From contig CBDFGO010000002.1 in assembly GCA_965247125.1 (NCBI GenBank), forward strand, positions 124,001 to 188,000: DNA of 64,000 nt, given 5' to 3'. Shown piece after piece: positions 48,537 through 57,439 of the stretch. The stretch comes from CALBJU01 sp965247125 (lineage in GTDB: Bacteria; Bacteroidota; Rhodothermia; Rhodothermales; UBA10348). Below the pieces are notes generated by a model. The model was not told the DNA's origin and did not search any database. It saw only the letters and a list, made by a program, of their open reading frames with translations. The translations under genes were made by a program, and so were the position numbers. How positions within the stretch are numbered: position 1 is the first letter of the stretch; each line of letters opens with the position of its first letter.

Positions 48537-49920
48537 GAGCTATGCCCAAAAGTTGTGTATGGAAGGTTTAGGCAGCGTGTCGTTCTGATGTAATTCCGTC
48601 GGTGAATTTGATTCCTTTTTTTACAAGTTGCAATAGGTGCGGTGCATTCAGTTTCCTCCACTTCTTCTGAGCCTCTTTACATAGACGGAAGGCCATTGCA
48701 AGAGCTGTTTCTCGGCTCAGACATCCCCTCGTTTTGGCGGTCCTGAGGCGCACGGTCGCGAACGTAGATTCGATCGGATTTGTGCTCCGAAGATGGATCC
48801 AGTGTTCTGCCGGAAAGTCATAAAAAGCGAGCAGTTCTTCTCGGTCTTTCACCAGAATCTCTGCTGCTTTCGGATACTTTTGCTGGTAGGCTTTGATGAA
48901 AAACAGAAGGGCGCTCTCTGCCTGCTTTTTTGTTTCTGCTGTATAGATCTGCGTGAGGTGACCTTTTGCCTTCTTCTGAACGGACTTGGGCAGGCGGTTG
49001 AGCACATTTGCTGTCTTGTGCACCCAACAGCGTGCGGCTCGCGTCTCGGGATAAACTTCTGCGAGAGCACTCCAGAATCCCATGGCTCCATCGGCAACAG
49101 CCAGCTTCGGTCCTTGATCCAGCCCGCGGTGCCTCAGCTCCAGGAGCAACTCTCGCCACGACTGCTTGCTCTCGCGAAAGCCGTCCTCGAGTGCTATAAG
49201 CTCCTTCCTTCCATCGGCCGTAGCGCCGATCACGACCAGCAGACACAGTTTCTGTTTATCCATGCGTACGTTTACGTGAATACCGTCGGCCCAGAAATAG
49301 ACGTAGTGCTTCTCCTTCAGGCTCCGCTTTTGCCAGTCTTCGTGCTCCCTTGTCCAAAGCGTCTTCAGGCGCGCAATCGTCGAGGAGGTCAGCCCTGGGG
49401 CATCAGGACCAACAAGGGCCGAGAGCGCTGCCTCAAAGCCGCCCGTTGAAACTCCCTTCAGGTACAACCATGGAATGAGAGCCTCAAGCGAGCGGCTCTT
49501 GCGGAGGTAGGCTGGTAGTATCGAACTGCGGAAACCGATTCTATCCTCACCCCGACCCGTACGGTCGCGTATGCGGGGCATCTTTACAGCGACCTCCCCG
49601 ATACCAGTCAAAATCTTCCTCTCTGGCAGATATCCATTGCGAACGATGCGGTGGCGATTCTCTTCGTCGCGCAGGAACTGGTAGCGCTGGCAGAAAGCTT
49701 CAACCTCGGCCTCAACGGCTGTGGCCAGCATCTTTGCGGCCCCTGTTCGCAATACTTCTGTCAACACATCCTCTGTGCTATTGTAGTTCTCGTTCTCGTG
49801 TGCGTTATTCGTCTTCATGGGCGGTGTATCCTCCAATCTTCGGATTGACAATGACGTAATCATCATCAGGATACGCCGCCTATACCTTTTTCACCCGTAC
49901 ACAACTTTCGGGGTTAACTC
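48537..49920 (-). mobile_element. IS256-family element, copy f
   Basis: Complete 1384-bp copy in minus orientation. Flanks AGGATAGGC and CAGGGTTCG differ, so DNA was lost or exchanged here; the truncated IS110 copy to the right supports this. Confidence 0.92.
48568..49818 (-). CDS. IS256-family transposase, copy f
   Basis: 416 residues, intact, majority sequence. Confidence 0.93.
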   Translation of the reverse strand: MKTNNAHENENYNSTEDVLTEVLRTGAAKMLATAVEAEVEAFCQRYQFLRDEENRHRIVRNGYLPERKILTGIGEVAVKMPRIRDRTGRGEDRIGFRSSILPAYLRKSRSLEALIPWLYLKGVSTGGFEAALSALVGPDAPGLTSSTIARLKTLWTREHEDWQKRSLKEKHYVYFWADGIHVNVRMDKQKLCLLVVIGATADGRKELIALEDGFRESKQSWRELLLELRHRGLDQGPKLAVADGAMGFWSALAEVYPETRAARCWVHKTANVLNRLPKSVQKKAKGHLTQIYTAETKKQAESALLFFIKAYQQKYPKAAEILVKDREELLAFYDFPAEHWIHLRSTNPIESTFATVRLRTAKTRGCLSRETALAMAFRLCKEAQKKWRKLNAPHLLQLVKKGIKFTDGITSERHAA

Positions 49921-49926
49921 CAGGGT

Positions 49927-50999
49927 TCGGGATGGGAAACCGGAATCATTATCCGTTTCACGTTACAAACCGGAGTGACTCATGTGCACTAATGTCTTTG
50001 TTGGCTGCGATATAAGCAAGGCGACGATCGATGTATGTATCCACCAAGAAAATCGTTCTGCTCGCCAGAAACAGTTTTTAAATACCGCAGCAGGTCATGG
50101 CCAGCTCATCAAGTGGATTATGGAGCCTGGAGCGTTCGTGCGTGTGGTGATCGAGGCAACGGGCAATTACAGTCTCGACCTCGCGCTGACCCTTGATTCG
50201 TGTTCCGCTGTTGAACTGATGGTAGCCAATCCATCTGCCACGCGTCAGTTTGCACGAGCACAAATGCGCCGATCAAAGACAGACCGCGTCGATGCCGATA
50301 TGCTGGCCGATTTTGCAAGCCGCATGGTATTTGTGCTCTGGACACCTCCGAAAGACGAGATTCTAGAGCTCAGAGGCATGTCGCGCCGCATGCATGCCCT
50401 CACCACAGAGAGAACCCGCGAGCAAGCACGGTTGCACCAAGCCTGTGCAACTGTGACCACATCAGCCATCGTAATCAATGACATCGAGGTGAACATTCGA
50501 CATCTGGAACGCAGACTCGCCGCCATGCTAGAACAGGCAATTCGTTTAATTGAAGGGCACGACCAGATGAATTCCGCATTTCTGCTACTCACCAGCATTC
50601 GAGGAATTGCACAGAAAAGCGCTGTCATGATTCTGCCAGAAATCTTGATTCTGCCCGATGGCATGTCCGTACGTCAGTGGGTAGCACATGCAGGACTTGA
50701 TCCTCGCAAATACACTTCTGGCGACTCGGTCGCAAAGCGTGAGCGTATTTCAAAGATGGGAAACGTCAAGCTCAGGCGAGCACTCTACATGCCCGCACTC
50801 GTAGCCATCAAATGGGAGCCCAACATCATGGCCTTCTACGAACACCTGATCGCCCAGGGCAAAAAACCACTTGTGGCCATCGTTGCAGTCATGAGAAAAC
50901 TGCTGCACTCCATTTTTGGGATGCTCAAGAACGAAACTCCTTTTAAAGGAGAGAAATTCTACCAGATACCCGCTGTGAAGGCTTGATTTTCAAGAGAGT
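49927..50999 (+). mobile_element. IS110-family element (second lineage), copy 2, abutting an attC site
   Basis: Apparently identical to 39847-40919 and likewise joined at its right end to an attC-like site, but to a distinct one. The left side meets IS256 copy f after a few bases, so some left-end sequence may be missing. Confidence 0.8.
49982..50986 (+). CDS. IS110-family transposase (second lineage), copy 2
   Basis: 334 residues, identical in protein sequence to 39902-40906. Confidence 0.92.
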   Translation: MCTNVFVGCDISKATIDVCIHQENRSARQKQFLNTAAGHGQLIKWIMEPGAFVRVVIEATGNYSLDLALTLDSCSAVELMVANPSATRQFARAQMRRSKTDRVDADMLADFASRMVFVLWTPPKDEILELRGMSRRMHALTTERTREQARLHQACATVTTSAIVINDIEVNIRHLERRLAAMLEQAIRLIEGHDQMNSAFLLLTSIRGIAQKSAVMILPEILILPDGMSVRQWVAHAGLDPRKYTSGDSVAKRERISKMGNVKLRRALYMPALVAIKWEPNIMAFYEHLIAQGKKPLVAIVAVMRKLLHSIFGMLKNETPFKGEKFYQIPAVKA

Positions 51000-51101
51000 A
51001 TATAACAGCTGGCGGATTTGCGGCGAGCATGCGCTCCCCTTCCAGAAAGTAACCGTTGCAGACCGAGTCAGCTAGTCGTGCGAGCCCGCAACATGCGCTT
51101 G
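51000..51101 (+). other. attC-like site (long type), occupied on both sides by IS110-family elements
   Basis: From ATATAAC to the final CTTG, with TTGCGG and CCGCAA in place. The second-lineage IS110 abuts the left box and an IS1111-type element occupies the right crossover; the following TTAGTTT at 52442 is the likely other half of the right box. Confidence 0.75.
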
Positions 51102-51169
51102 ATATTTCCAAGAAGGCCCCTTGCCTCCTTTATTGGAGTGCAATCTCAACAGAAAACAAGAGGCACTTC

Positions 51170-52195
51170 ATGGAAACTGTCTATTTCACGAGTATCGATC
51201 AGCATAAGCGCACAAGCTTTCTGACAACACTCGATCAAGACGGAGATATCGTACGCTCGAAGAAGCTTAAAAACAATCCCGAGTCTATTCTAGCCTACTT
51301 CCGGACCCTTCCCGGAGAGCACCACGCCACCGTCGAAACCACAACGGGCTGGTACTGGATGAATGATCTGCTCGAACGAGAAGGAGTTGATCTCAACCTG
51401 GCCCACGCCAAGTTCGTAAAGGCGTTTTCGTATGCGAAGGTCAAAACCGACAAGGTCGACGCGCACACACTGGCTCAGCTACTCAGGGTGGGACTGATCC
51501 CGGAAGCCCACAAAATATCATCTGAGGTGCGCGATGTCCGAGACACGCTTCGTGCGCGACTACATCTGGTCGAGAAGCACACTTCGGCCATCAATTCGGT
51601 GCACCGCGTGCTTGAGAAGTTCAATACGTCCTCACTCGATGAGCTTCCTGAGCTCTTTCGCCTGCAGGCCGCCCTTCACACCGAACGGGCGGGGCTCATC
51701 ACCGAGCAGATCAAGATGATCGACAGTACACTCAATCATCTTCTTCTCGATACCGAAGACATTCAGCGATTGCTCTGGATTCCGGGTATCGGAAGGCTTA
51801 ATGCGTTTACCATCTTCCTCGAAGTCGACGGCATCGAACGCTTTGCGACAGTCAAGAACTTCTACTCCTACTGCCGCCTCGTTCCGGGTGCGCATAACTC
51901 GGGCGGCAAGACGCGACACCGCTCCTCGAAGGAGGGCAACAAATATCTTAAGATTGCCTTCTCGCATGCTGCGACGAGGGCCATTCAGTACTACCCCGTC
52001 GTCAAGAAACACTATCAGCGAATGGCCAGAAAGAAAGGAGCGCCCATTGCGCGTGCGCTCGTGGCCAAAGAGATCGCCAAGTCCGTCTACTTCGTGCTCC
52101 TGACGAAAGAGCCGTACAACAGAGTGTTCAAAGGCATGAAACTCGAGCGAGAAAAGCTCGCCTCGTGGCCCCGTAGGGCAAGCCCCGACTTCTAA
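51170..52195 (+). CDS. IS1111-type transposase, diverged copy
   Basis: 341 residues starting at the ATG at 51170, aligned with the other copies (METVYFTSIDQHKRTSF). It shares the DEDD and Ser motifs and differs at many scattered residues, for example NHLLLDTEDIQ for NALLLDSEDIQ. A longer frame upstream runs through the attC and is not used. Confidence 0.92.
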   Translation: METVYFTSIDQHKRTSFLTTLDQDGDIVRSKKLKNNPESILAYFRTLPGEHHATVETTTGWYWMNDLLEREGVDLNLAHAKFVKAFSYAKVKTDKVDAHTLAQLLRVGLIPEAHKISSEVRDVRDTLRARLHLVEKHTSAINSVHRVLEKFNTSSLDELPELFRLQAALHTERAGLITEQIKMIDSTLNHLLLDTEDIQRLLWIPGIGRLNAFTIFLEVDGIERFATVKNFYSYCRLVPGAHNSGGKTRHRSSKEGNKYLKIAFSHAATRAIQYYPVVKKHYQRMARKKGAPIARALVAKEIAKSVYFVLLTKEPYNRVFKGMKLEREKLASWPRRASPDF

Positions 52196-52441
52196 CTGGA
52201 TCCATGATCCATGCGCTTGATTGGGAAGCCCCGCGTTTTAACCAGGGTCGTATCTGGGACAGCTCACAGGAGCAGCGATTCCTTTGGAATCACGGGACCG
52301 GAAAGGTGTTTGGAAGCTACCGAGAGTAGTGATCCGAATCGATACGCAGTGGACGCCACGCAGACCAGCCTTTGAATCGAACTGCTAGAAAAAAACACAT
52401 GGGTGAACTACGCCCTATTGACATCGGCCTTCTTAAAGGTG
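52196..52441 (+). ncRNA. Candidate seekRNA/bridge RNA region, diverged IS1111-type copy
   Basis: The 246-bp tail after the transposase aligns with 30459-30711. The segment around TGCGCTTGATTGGGAAGC is retained and matches attC-like bases (TGCGCTTG), which could be the target-recognition part of the guide RNA. Confidence 0.5.
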
Positions 52442-52446
52442 TTAGT

Positions 52447-53361
52447 TTAAAGGTGCTCAAGTAACCACTTGGTCACCTTCGCCCAATCCTCTTCGGGAAG
52501 CCGTGTATGTCCGACATTTGACCACAAATGTGTAACCGGCTCACTTGCATGAAGGAATAATGGGCGAACCTGACTCTCTTCAATCATGTCAACATCCAGA
52601 TGACCATTAGCAGTGAACAGGGGCGTGGGACCGATTCGGCCGATGTAATTGGCAGGACAGGCAGCAGCGAAATGCTCCTGCTCCATGGCGTCCATATGAC
52701 CCCCCAATATGAGCATTACAAGTGAAAATCGTTTTTCAACAGCTCCCGCTATTGATGCCACTATCCCGCCTCTGCTGAACCCGTATAATCCTATCCGCAA
52801 GGGGTCGATATTCCGCTCTTTAATCATCAGGTCAATTGACCGACTCAAGTCTTTTGTCGTCTGGGTCACCCAACCCAGATATGCGGCTTTCTGGTTGTAG
52901 AGATTATCATGTTTGTCTTGTTCACCAAAAGACGTAAATAATCCGTCAGCCCGTTCACCAAAATGAGGCATATCTATCCCCAAAACTCCAATGCCAGCTC
53001 GAGCCAACTGCTCACCCACTTGCCTTATATGAGGACTGTACTTTCCGCTTGGGCCACCTCCGTGTAAAAGGATCATCAAAGGAATTGGACCGTCGCTTCC
53101 CGATGATGGTTTATAAAAATCGCCGTACACCGTTTCGCCTGCCGTAGTTGTGTATGAAAACTCTTCCTTCAAAACACCATCGAGCTCGGTTTCGCTTTTC
53201 ACAATCAGATCAAAAGGAACATTCTGGTCGTAAGAAAAGAAATCCAGAAAGGTTGCAAACGTGGCATCATCCACTGGAGATTCGAGCCAGACATCATTCC
53301 TCTGGGCCGTGACATCAACGATTCCACCCAGAAACATCAGAAAAAATAGAATACCACGCAT
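52447..53361 (-). CDS. Exported alpha/beta hydrolase (dienelactone-hydrolase-like)
   Basis: A 304-residue protein with a signal peptide (RGILFFLMFLGGIVDVTAQ). The fold is an alpha/beta hydrolase: oxyanion HGGGPSGKYS, nucleophile elbow GLYGFSRGG with the catalytic Ser, and a late His in NVGHTRLPEEDW. It would hydrolyse an ester or related bond in the periplasm or outside; substrate unknown. It starts 8 bp after the Ser/Thr kinase gene on the same strand, so the two probably form one operon. Confidence 0.8.
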   Translation of the reverse strand: MRGILFFLMFLGGIVDVTAQRNDVWLESPVDDATFATFLDFFSYDQNVPFDLIVKSETELDGVLKEEFSYTTTAGETVYGDFYKPSSGSDGPIPLMILLHGGGPSGKYSPHIRQVGEQLARAGIGVLGIDMPHFGERADGLFTSFGEQDKHDNLYNQKAAYLGWVTQTTKDLSRSIDLMIKERNIDPLRIGLYGFSRGGIVASIAGAVEKRFSLVMLILGGHMDAMEQEHFAAACPANYIGRIGPTPLFTANGHLDVDMIEESQVRPLFLHASEPVTHLWSNVGHTRLPEEDWAKVTKWLLEHL

Positions 53362-53369
53362 ATCAAAAA

Positions 53370-55325
53370 CTATTCTGGTGAAAAATTCAGGACGCTCCTG
53401 AATCCAAAGGTCTGCCCACGATAATCAACAGGATAAGACTCCGACTTGGAAGCTTCAAACATATAAATAGGGTCCTGCCATGATCCTCCTACAACCAGAC
53501 GTGATTCACTTCCTTCTTCCTTTTCTTGAAGCCACTCCCGTACGTTTCCGGCCATATCATGTACACCGAATGGGCTTATTCCGGGCTTGAATGAACCCAC
53601 CTCCTTGCTACCCTCCAGTGAAAAGTTGGATCTGAATTCTGTGCCCATGAAATTATTTCCCCACGGGTATGTCGGACCGCCTTCATCCAGAGCCGCACGC
53701 CACCACTGATCCCAGGAAGGCAATTCTTTTCCAGCCCAACGAGCATACGCAGTAGCTTCTATCCACGAAACGCCCGTTATAGGGTAGTTTTCGGTGCCGG
53801 CTGAATAATTTCCACCCGACCACGTTCGAGGCCCAGGCAATCCACTGCGATCTACGAACGAAGCCAGATCATATTCGCCATCCACCCACAAGTCCGTGTT
53901 GCGGTATCCTCCATCTGAGACAAATGCCAGATACATCCCGTTTGTGATCTCCGTGCGATCCATCCAGAACGCATCAATGAGAACGCCATCCGGAGAAAGC
54001 CCCGCTTCAACCAAAACCATACCTGGTGGCGACTCCATCAGAAGTCTGGAAATCTCCACAATCTGTCCGGATTCAATAAAAACCTTCGTTTCTGATTCAA
54101 TCTGATTGTCCAGACGCATCACAACCAGATATTCCCCTGATATCAGGGAGATTTCGCTCAGTGGCGTATTCCCGATTGGTTGCGAAAGGTGATCGCCAAA
54201 TGTCTCCAACGGACTGACTCTGGTAACAGAAACGAGCGCGCTTTCAGGTGTAGTGGAAACGGTCAGGGTTCCCGAAAGAGAGGCCACGATATCTTCTACC
54301 GCTCCATTTCCTGCTCCGACTCCGGCCGATACCAGGAGTTCAAACACCGTATCAGTCTGCCCTGACTCCACTGCAACCTGAAGAGCTTCCATGTCAACGG
54401 AAACACCACTTTGCTGCCACAGCATGAACAACACTGCCACGAGGGCAACTCCAAGAGCCAGGAGCGTAAACCTTTTATTCAGTCTAGGCATTGGGACGCT
54501 TGGCGTCGCCGAAGACCCGCTACCGGAGGTATTCTCCAGTTGATTCAATACCTCGTGCGCATTCTGAAACCGATTATCAGTTTCTTTCTGGAGGCAACCC
54601 CGAATTAGGCTGGACAGGTGTTCGGGTGTATCCGGCGGAATATCCGGATCCTGGTTCAGGATGGAATAGAACATAGCCTGCTCGTACTCACCGCCAAACG
54701 GTTTATTTCCGGTAAGCATCTCGTACAACAGAACGCCAAGACTCCAGATGTCTGACCGGGGATCGATGGACTCTCCCTGTATTTGTTCGGGGGACATGTA
54801 CGCCGCAGTCCCAACAGTTTGCTTTGTTTTGGTTAAATCTGCCAGTCCAGCCAGCTTTGCCAGTCCAAAATCCAGAATAACTGCCCGATCCGAATCCGTA
54901 ATCAGAATATTTGCAGGTTTGATGTCGCGATGCACCACGTTTTCGCCATGTGCTGCGGCCAATCCCGCTGCTATCTGCTTTATCAGTGAGGAGGCCCTGT
55001 CAACTTCCAGGGGACCTTCTGCTATGATCTCTTTGAGTGTCTTGCCTTCATACAGAGCCATCGCAAGAAATAACTGTGCCTCGCTGGTTTCACCAATCTC
55101 ATGGATCGTACACACGTTTGGATGTTTGAGTCCTGAGGCAGTCTGCGCTTCCTGTTTGAATCGTTCTATCGCCGTCTTGTCAGCCGAGAGCTCGGGTGGA
55201 AGGAATTTGAGCGCGACACGGCGCTTCAGTTTTTGGTCCTCCGCGACGTAAACAACACCCATCCCACCTCTTCCCAACACTTCCAGAATGCGAAAATGAG
55301 ATACTATTTGACCTGGTTGGGGCAT
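53370..55325 (-). CDS. Ser/Thr protein kinase fused to PEGA-like and FGE-sulfatase domains
   Basis: A 651-residue transmembrane protein. The cytoplasmic kinase domain (about 10-270) has the glycine loop LGRGGMGVVYVAED, ALKFLPPE lysine, HRDIKPANIL catalytic loop, DFGLAKLAG and GTAAYMSPEQIQG activation segment, all as in active Hanks kinases. One helix (FTLLALGVALVAVLFMLW, about 287-305) crosses the membrane. Outside, a PEGA-like beta domain (TLTVSTTPESALVSV) leads to a C-terminal FGE-sulfatase domain (about 430-650: MVLVEAGLSPDGVLIDAFWM, TEITNGMYLAFV, DMAGNVREWLQE). The FGE domain may act as ligand-binding sensor rather than as an enzyme. It is upstream of the exported hydrolase. Confidence 0.85.
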   Translation of the reverse strand: MPQPGQIVSHFRILEVLGRGGMGVVYVAEDQKLKRRVALKFLPPELSADKTAIERFKQEAQTASGLKHPNVCTIHEIGETSEAQLFLAMALYEGKTLKEIIAEGPLEVDRASSLIKQIAAGLAAAHGENVVHRDIKPANILITDSDRAVILDFGLAKLAGLADLTKTKQTVGTAAYMSPEQIQGESIDPRSDIWSLGVLLYEMLTGNKPFGGEYEQAMFYSILNQDPDIPPDTPEHLSSLIRGCLQKETDNRFQNAHEVLNQLENTSGSGSSATPSVPMPRLNKRFTLLALGVALVAVLFMLWQQSGVSVDMEALQVAVESGQTDTVFELLVSAGVGAGNGAVEDIVASLSGTLTVSTTPESALVSVTRVSPLETFGDHLSQPIGNTPLSEISLISGEYLVVMRLDNQIESETKVFIESGQIVEISRLLMESPPGMVLVEAGLSPDGVLIDAFWMDRTEITNGMYLAFVSDGGYRNTDLWVDGEYDLASFVDRSGLPGPRTWSGGNYSAGTENYPITGVSWIEATAYARWAGKELPSWDQWWRAALDEGGPTYPWGNNFMGTEFRSNFSLEGSKEVGSFKPGISPFGVHDMAGNVREWLQEKEEGSESRLVVGGSWQDPIYMFEASKSESYPVDYRGQTFGFRSVLNFSPE

Positions 55326-55413
55326 GCTTGAGGGTACGGAATAAAGAACATAACAAACATCTTTTGAACCATGGCATAACTACCGTGTTTGGCCACCACT
55401 CTCCCCGATATTC

Positions 55414-55629
55414 ATGAAACGTCTCCTTCCTTTGCTTCTCCTGCTGGCCGGATGCCAGAGCGAGCATTCGCGCTCCTCCCAGAAAGTAATCGTTTCTAAC
55501 CGCCTCAGCGAGGATGGGAGTCGCACCTTTTGGCTTCCAAATACGGCCAATGAGGACCTGCATCCTCCGTCGTGTCATCGCGACAATTGGCATGATTTTT
55601 TATTCCTGATTACCCTTAACATTGTGTAG
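55414..55629 (+). pseudogene. Lipoprotein leader joined to an attC remnant
   Basis: An ATG at 55414 opens with MKRLLPLLLLLAGCQSEH, a perfect lipoprotein signal with LLAGC lipobox. The next codons coincide with an attC-like sequence (55457-55517), so the leader appears spliced to non-native sequence. The remaining 50 codons (SRTFWLPNTANEDLHPPSC and on) resemble nothing I know. It is either a small new lipoprotein or a decayed gene. Confidence 0.45.
55457..55517 (+). other. attC-like remnant
   Basis: GCGAGCATTCGC, CCAGAAAGTAATCGTTTC and CCGCCTCAGC match the left-centre of the long attC sites, but neither end box nor the right half is present. Confidence 0.55.
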
Positions 55630-55701
55630 AGCCACTGGTGCCCTCATGTTCAGATCACACCGATAGATTCGCATACGGGTCGCTCACGTAAAATGTGCAT
55701 G

Positions 55702-56622
55702 TCAAGTGCGGCCTGGAATCAAGACCTGTTGCTGTGCAGCCTGCTGAATGAAAGCGGTTCCCTCGTGATTTTCGATAATTTTTACAGCTGCTGTTGTACT
55801 CAGTGTGTGAATGCAAGCGTGGTGAACGGACAATACAGCATCTTGAAGAGCAGGATTTTGCTCCAATCGAGTGACTTTTAATCCGATACTCTTGCATTTG
55901 TCATAAGAAAGATGTCGATCATGCGATTTTGACAGCGCATGATCAGAAAGCTCTGTTACAATAGTTTGGACCTTGACTATTTTCGCATTCGTTTTTCTAC
56001 CCTTGAACATTCCTGTTAAGAGCCAGTCGGAAACCATATCATTTGACCAATCGATAGCCTTTTCACATTCCTGGACGAAAGCGGGTGGATACTTGGCGAC
56101 AATTTGCTGCCAGATCGGTATAGTTTGAGGAGTATTTTGAGCAGCTTGCAGTGCCCTATTAAATTCTTCGACTACCCCGTGTGCCGCAATTCCTTGAAAT
56201 TGAGGATCTACAGGCCCAAGACTTGATTGCTTCCCCATCACAATTTCCTTGCAAGCACACGCGATCATCGTTCCTGCTGACATTGCCAGCTGAGGTATGA
56301 ATGCCCGCATATTATCTCCAAACATTGCTCTTAAATAATCAACAATGGATTCGGTCGCGGCTGTTTCGCCGCCAGGAGTATGCAGCAATAAATCCAGCCC
56401 TTTTGCTGTGTCCAGATTATGGATCACTGTCATCAGGCCATTCTTGTCGGCATCGTTTACTTCCAAACGGGTGACTCCCTTCTTCTGCAGCCAACCTGAG
56501 TAATAGATAATGACATTTCGACCGGTCAGATCATATAGCTCGCTGAGATACTTTCTCCGAATAATATCGAACTTGCTTCCGGCCGCACTAATCTCATCGA
56601 GCAGTTCATTCCAATTAGGCAC
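55702..56622 (-). CDS. SDH-family Clp-fold serine protease
   Basis: A 306-residue protein beginning at the GTG at 56620-56622. It matches the SDH_protease family (Clp/SppA-like fold): VIIYYSGWLQKKG, LDLLLHTPGGETAATESIVDYLR (oxyanion strand), the catalytic Ser in AMSAGTMIACACKEIVMG and a proline-rich SLGPVDPQFQGI. No signal peptide is seen, so it is probably cytoplasmic. Members are frequent in accessory islands, but their substrates are unknown. The preceding small gene ends one base before this start, showing translational coupling. Confidence 0.82.
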   Translation of the reverse strand: MPNWNELLDEISAAGSKFDIIRRKYLSELYDLTGRNVIIYYSGWLQKKGVTRLEVNDADKNGLMTVIHNLDTAKGLDLLLHTPGGETAATESIVDYLRAMFGDNMRAFIPQLAMSAGTMIACACKEIVMGKQSSLGPVDPQFQGIAAHGVVEEFNRALQAAQNTPQTIPIWQQIVAKYPPAFVQECEKAIDWSNDMVSDWLLTGMFKGRKTNAKIVKVQTIVTELSDHALSKSHDRHLSYDKCKSIGLKVTRLEQNPALQDAVLSVHHACIHTLSTTAAVKIIENHEGTAFIQQAAQQQVLIPGRT

Positions 56623-56623
56623 T

Positions 56624-56821
56624 TCAGGAATCCTCCAACTCGTCTGAATTGACTCCTGCTCTGATAAAATGGACAGATTTTTCCGTAATTGATGCCTTCT
56701 GATACTGACTCGATTTCGTATCTAGCGACAGACGGGTTTGTTCAGAATCAATCCCTAATGTCTTATAATTAGATTTGATTTCGCGAATTCGTTTGGCTGT
56801 TTTTTTAGAATCCATTGTCAC
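56624..56821 (-). CDS. Small hypothetical protein coupled to the SDH protease
   Basis: 65 residues, highly charged and Ser/Lys-rich (MTMDSKKTAKRIREIKSNYK, VHFIRAGVNSDELEDS), with a probable N-terminal helix. No domain is recognised. TGA, one base and the GTG of the protease are contiguous, so the two are translated together; it may be a substrate, adaptor or inhibitor of the protease. Confidence 0.6.
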   Translation of the reverse strand: MTMDSKKTAKRIREIKSNYKTLGIDSEQTRLSLDTKSSQYQKASITEKSVHFIRAGVNSDELEDS

Positions 56822-56980
56822 CTGAAGCTTCGATTATTCCGGATACAACCTTTCGGGCTAAATTATGTTACCATAGCGGGCAGCTCGTGTGCGCTTACTG
56901 ATATAAGTCTAACTACGAAATCAGCATAATACAATAAGCAATAATGCACATTTTTAGACCATTCCGATCTCGAAAGTCGA

Positions 56981-57439
56981 TCAAGATGCGAAAAGTCTTC
57001 GGCTTCTTCGTTTAGTGGGATAGCTCAGGTCAAGACAAACCCGACATCCTATCAGTCCAAGATGAGGATGGATATACAGGTATTTCCGTCTGGCTAGCGT
57101 CTCGATGCTCACGCAACTGGGACACTGCAACCACCACCTCACGCCTCCATAGTTATTACACTTGGTATACGTCAGATCTACATCAACTGGGAGTGTCTTC
57201 CGTGAGAACGAAAACCTTATTACTCCAACAATTGAGCATACACGATTAGCATCTTGACCAAGTAGGTAGGTCATACTGGCGATGCATTTATTCCCTGGTG
57301 GGACCTCCCAAGCGATCTTATGCACGACCCCTTTATCAACGCCAAGGGGGAAGAGGTCATTTATCGAAAAACGAGCACATTCACTGGTGCGTGTCTTTCT
57401 CGTGTGAAACGTCCAACGTGTTGATCCCCAGCCACCCAT
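56981..57439 (-). CDS. Small zinc-ribbon protein of the MGGWGS family
   Basis: A 152-residue protein starting MGGWGSTRW, an opening typical of a family of uncharacterised proteins in mobile and accessory DNA. The C-terminal half contains a Cys pair QCPSC and a later CRVCLDLSY, which with the upstream KCNNYGG suggest a zinc ribbon. Its role is unknown. It is transcribed toward the SDH protease genes. Confidence 0.65.
   Translation of the reverse strand: MGGWGSTRWTFHTRKTRTSECARFSINDLFPLGVDKGVVHKIAWEVPPGNKCIASMTYLLGQDANRVCSIVGVIRFSFSRKTLPVDVDLTYTKCNNYGGVRWWLQCPSCVSIETLARRKYLYIHPHLGLIGCRVCLDLSYPTKRRSRRLFAS

Larger units (their letters stand above)
51102..52441 (+). mobile_element. IS1111-type element in attC, diverged copy
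   Basis: About 1340 bp with the same attC junctions (CTTG/ATATTTCC on the left, AAAGGTG/TT on the right) and subterminal CCAAGAAGG and CCTTCTTAAAGG. It differs throughout from the 29363 and 35235 copies, so it is an independent arrival of a related element. Confidence 0.85.

Noticed and set aside
53370..55325. Active formylglycine-generating enzyme for the sulfatase fragment at 19101
   Set aside because: The domain is fused to a kinase and the cysteines needed for FGE catalysis are not evident; a binding/sensor role is more likely.
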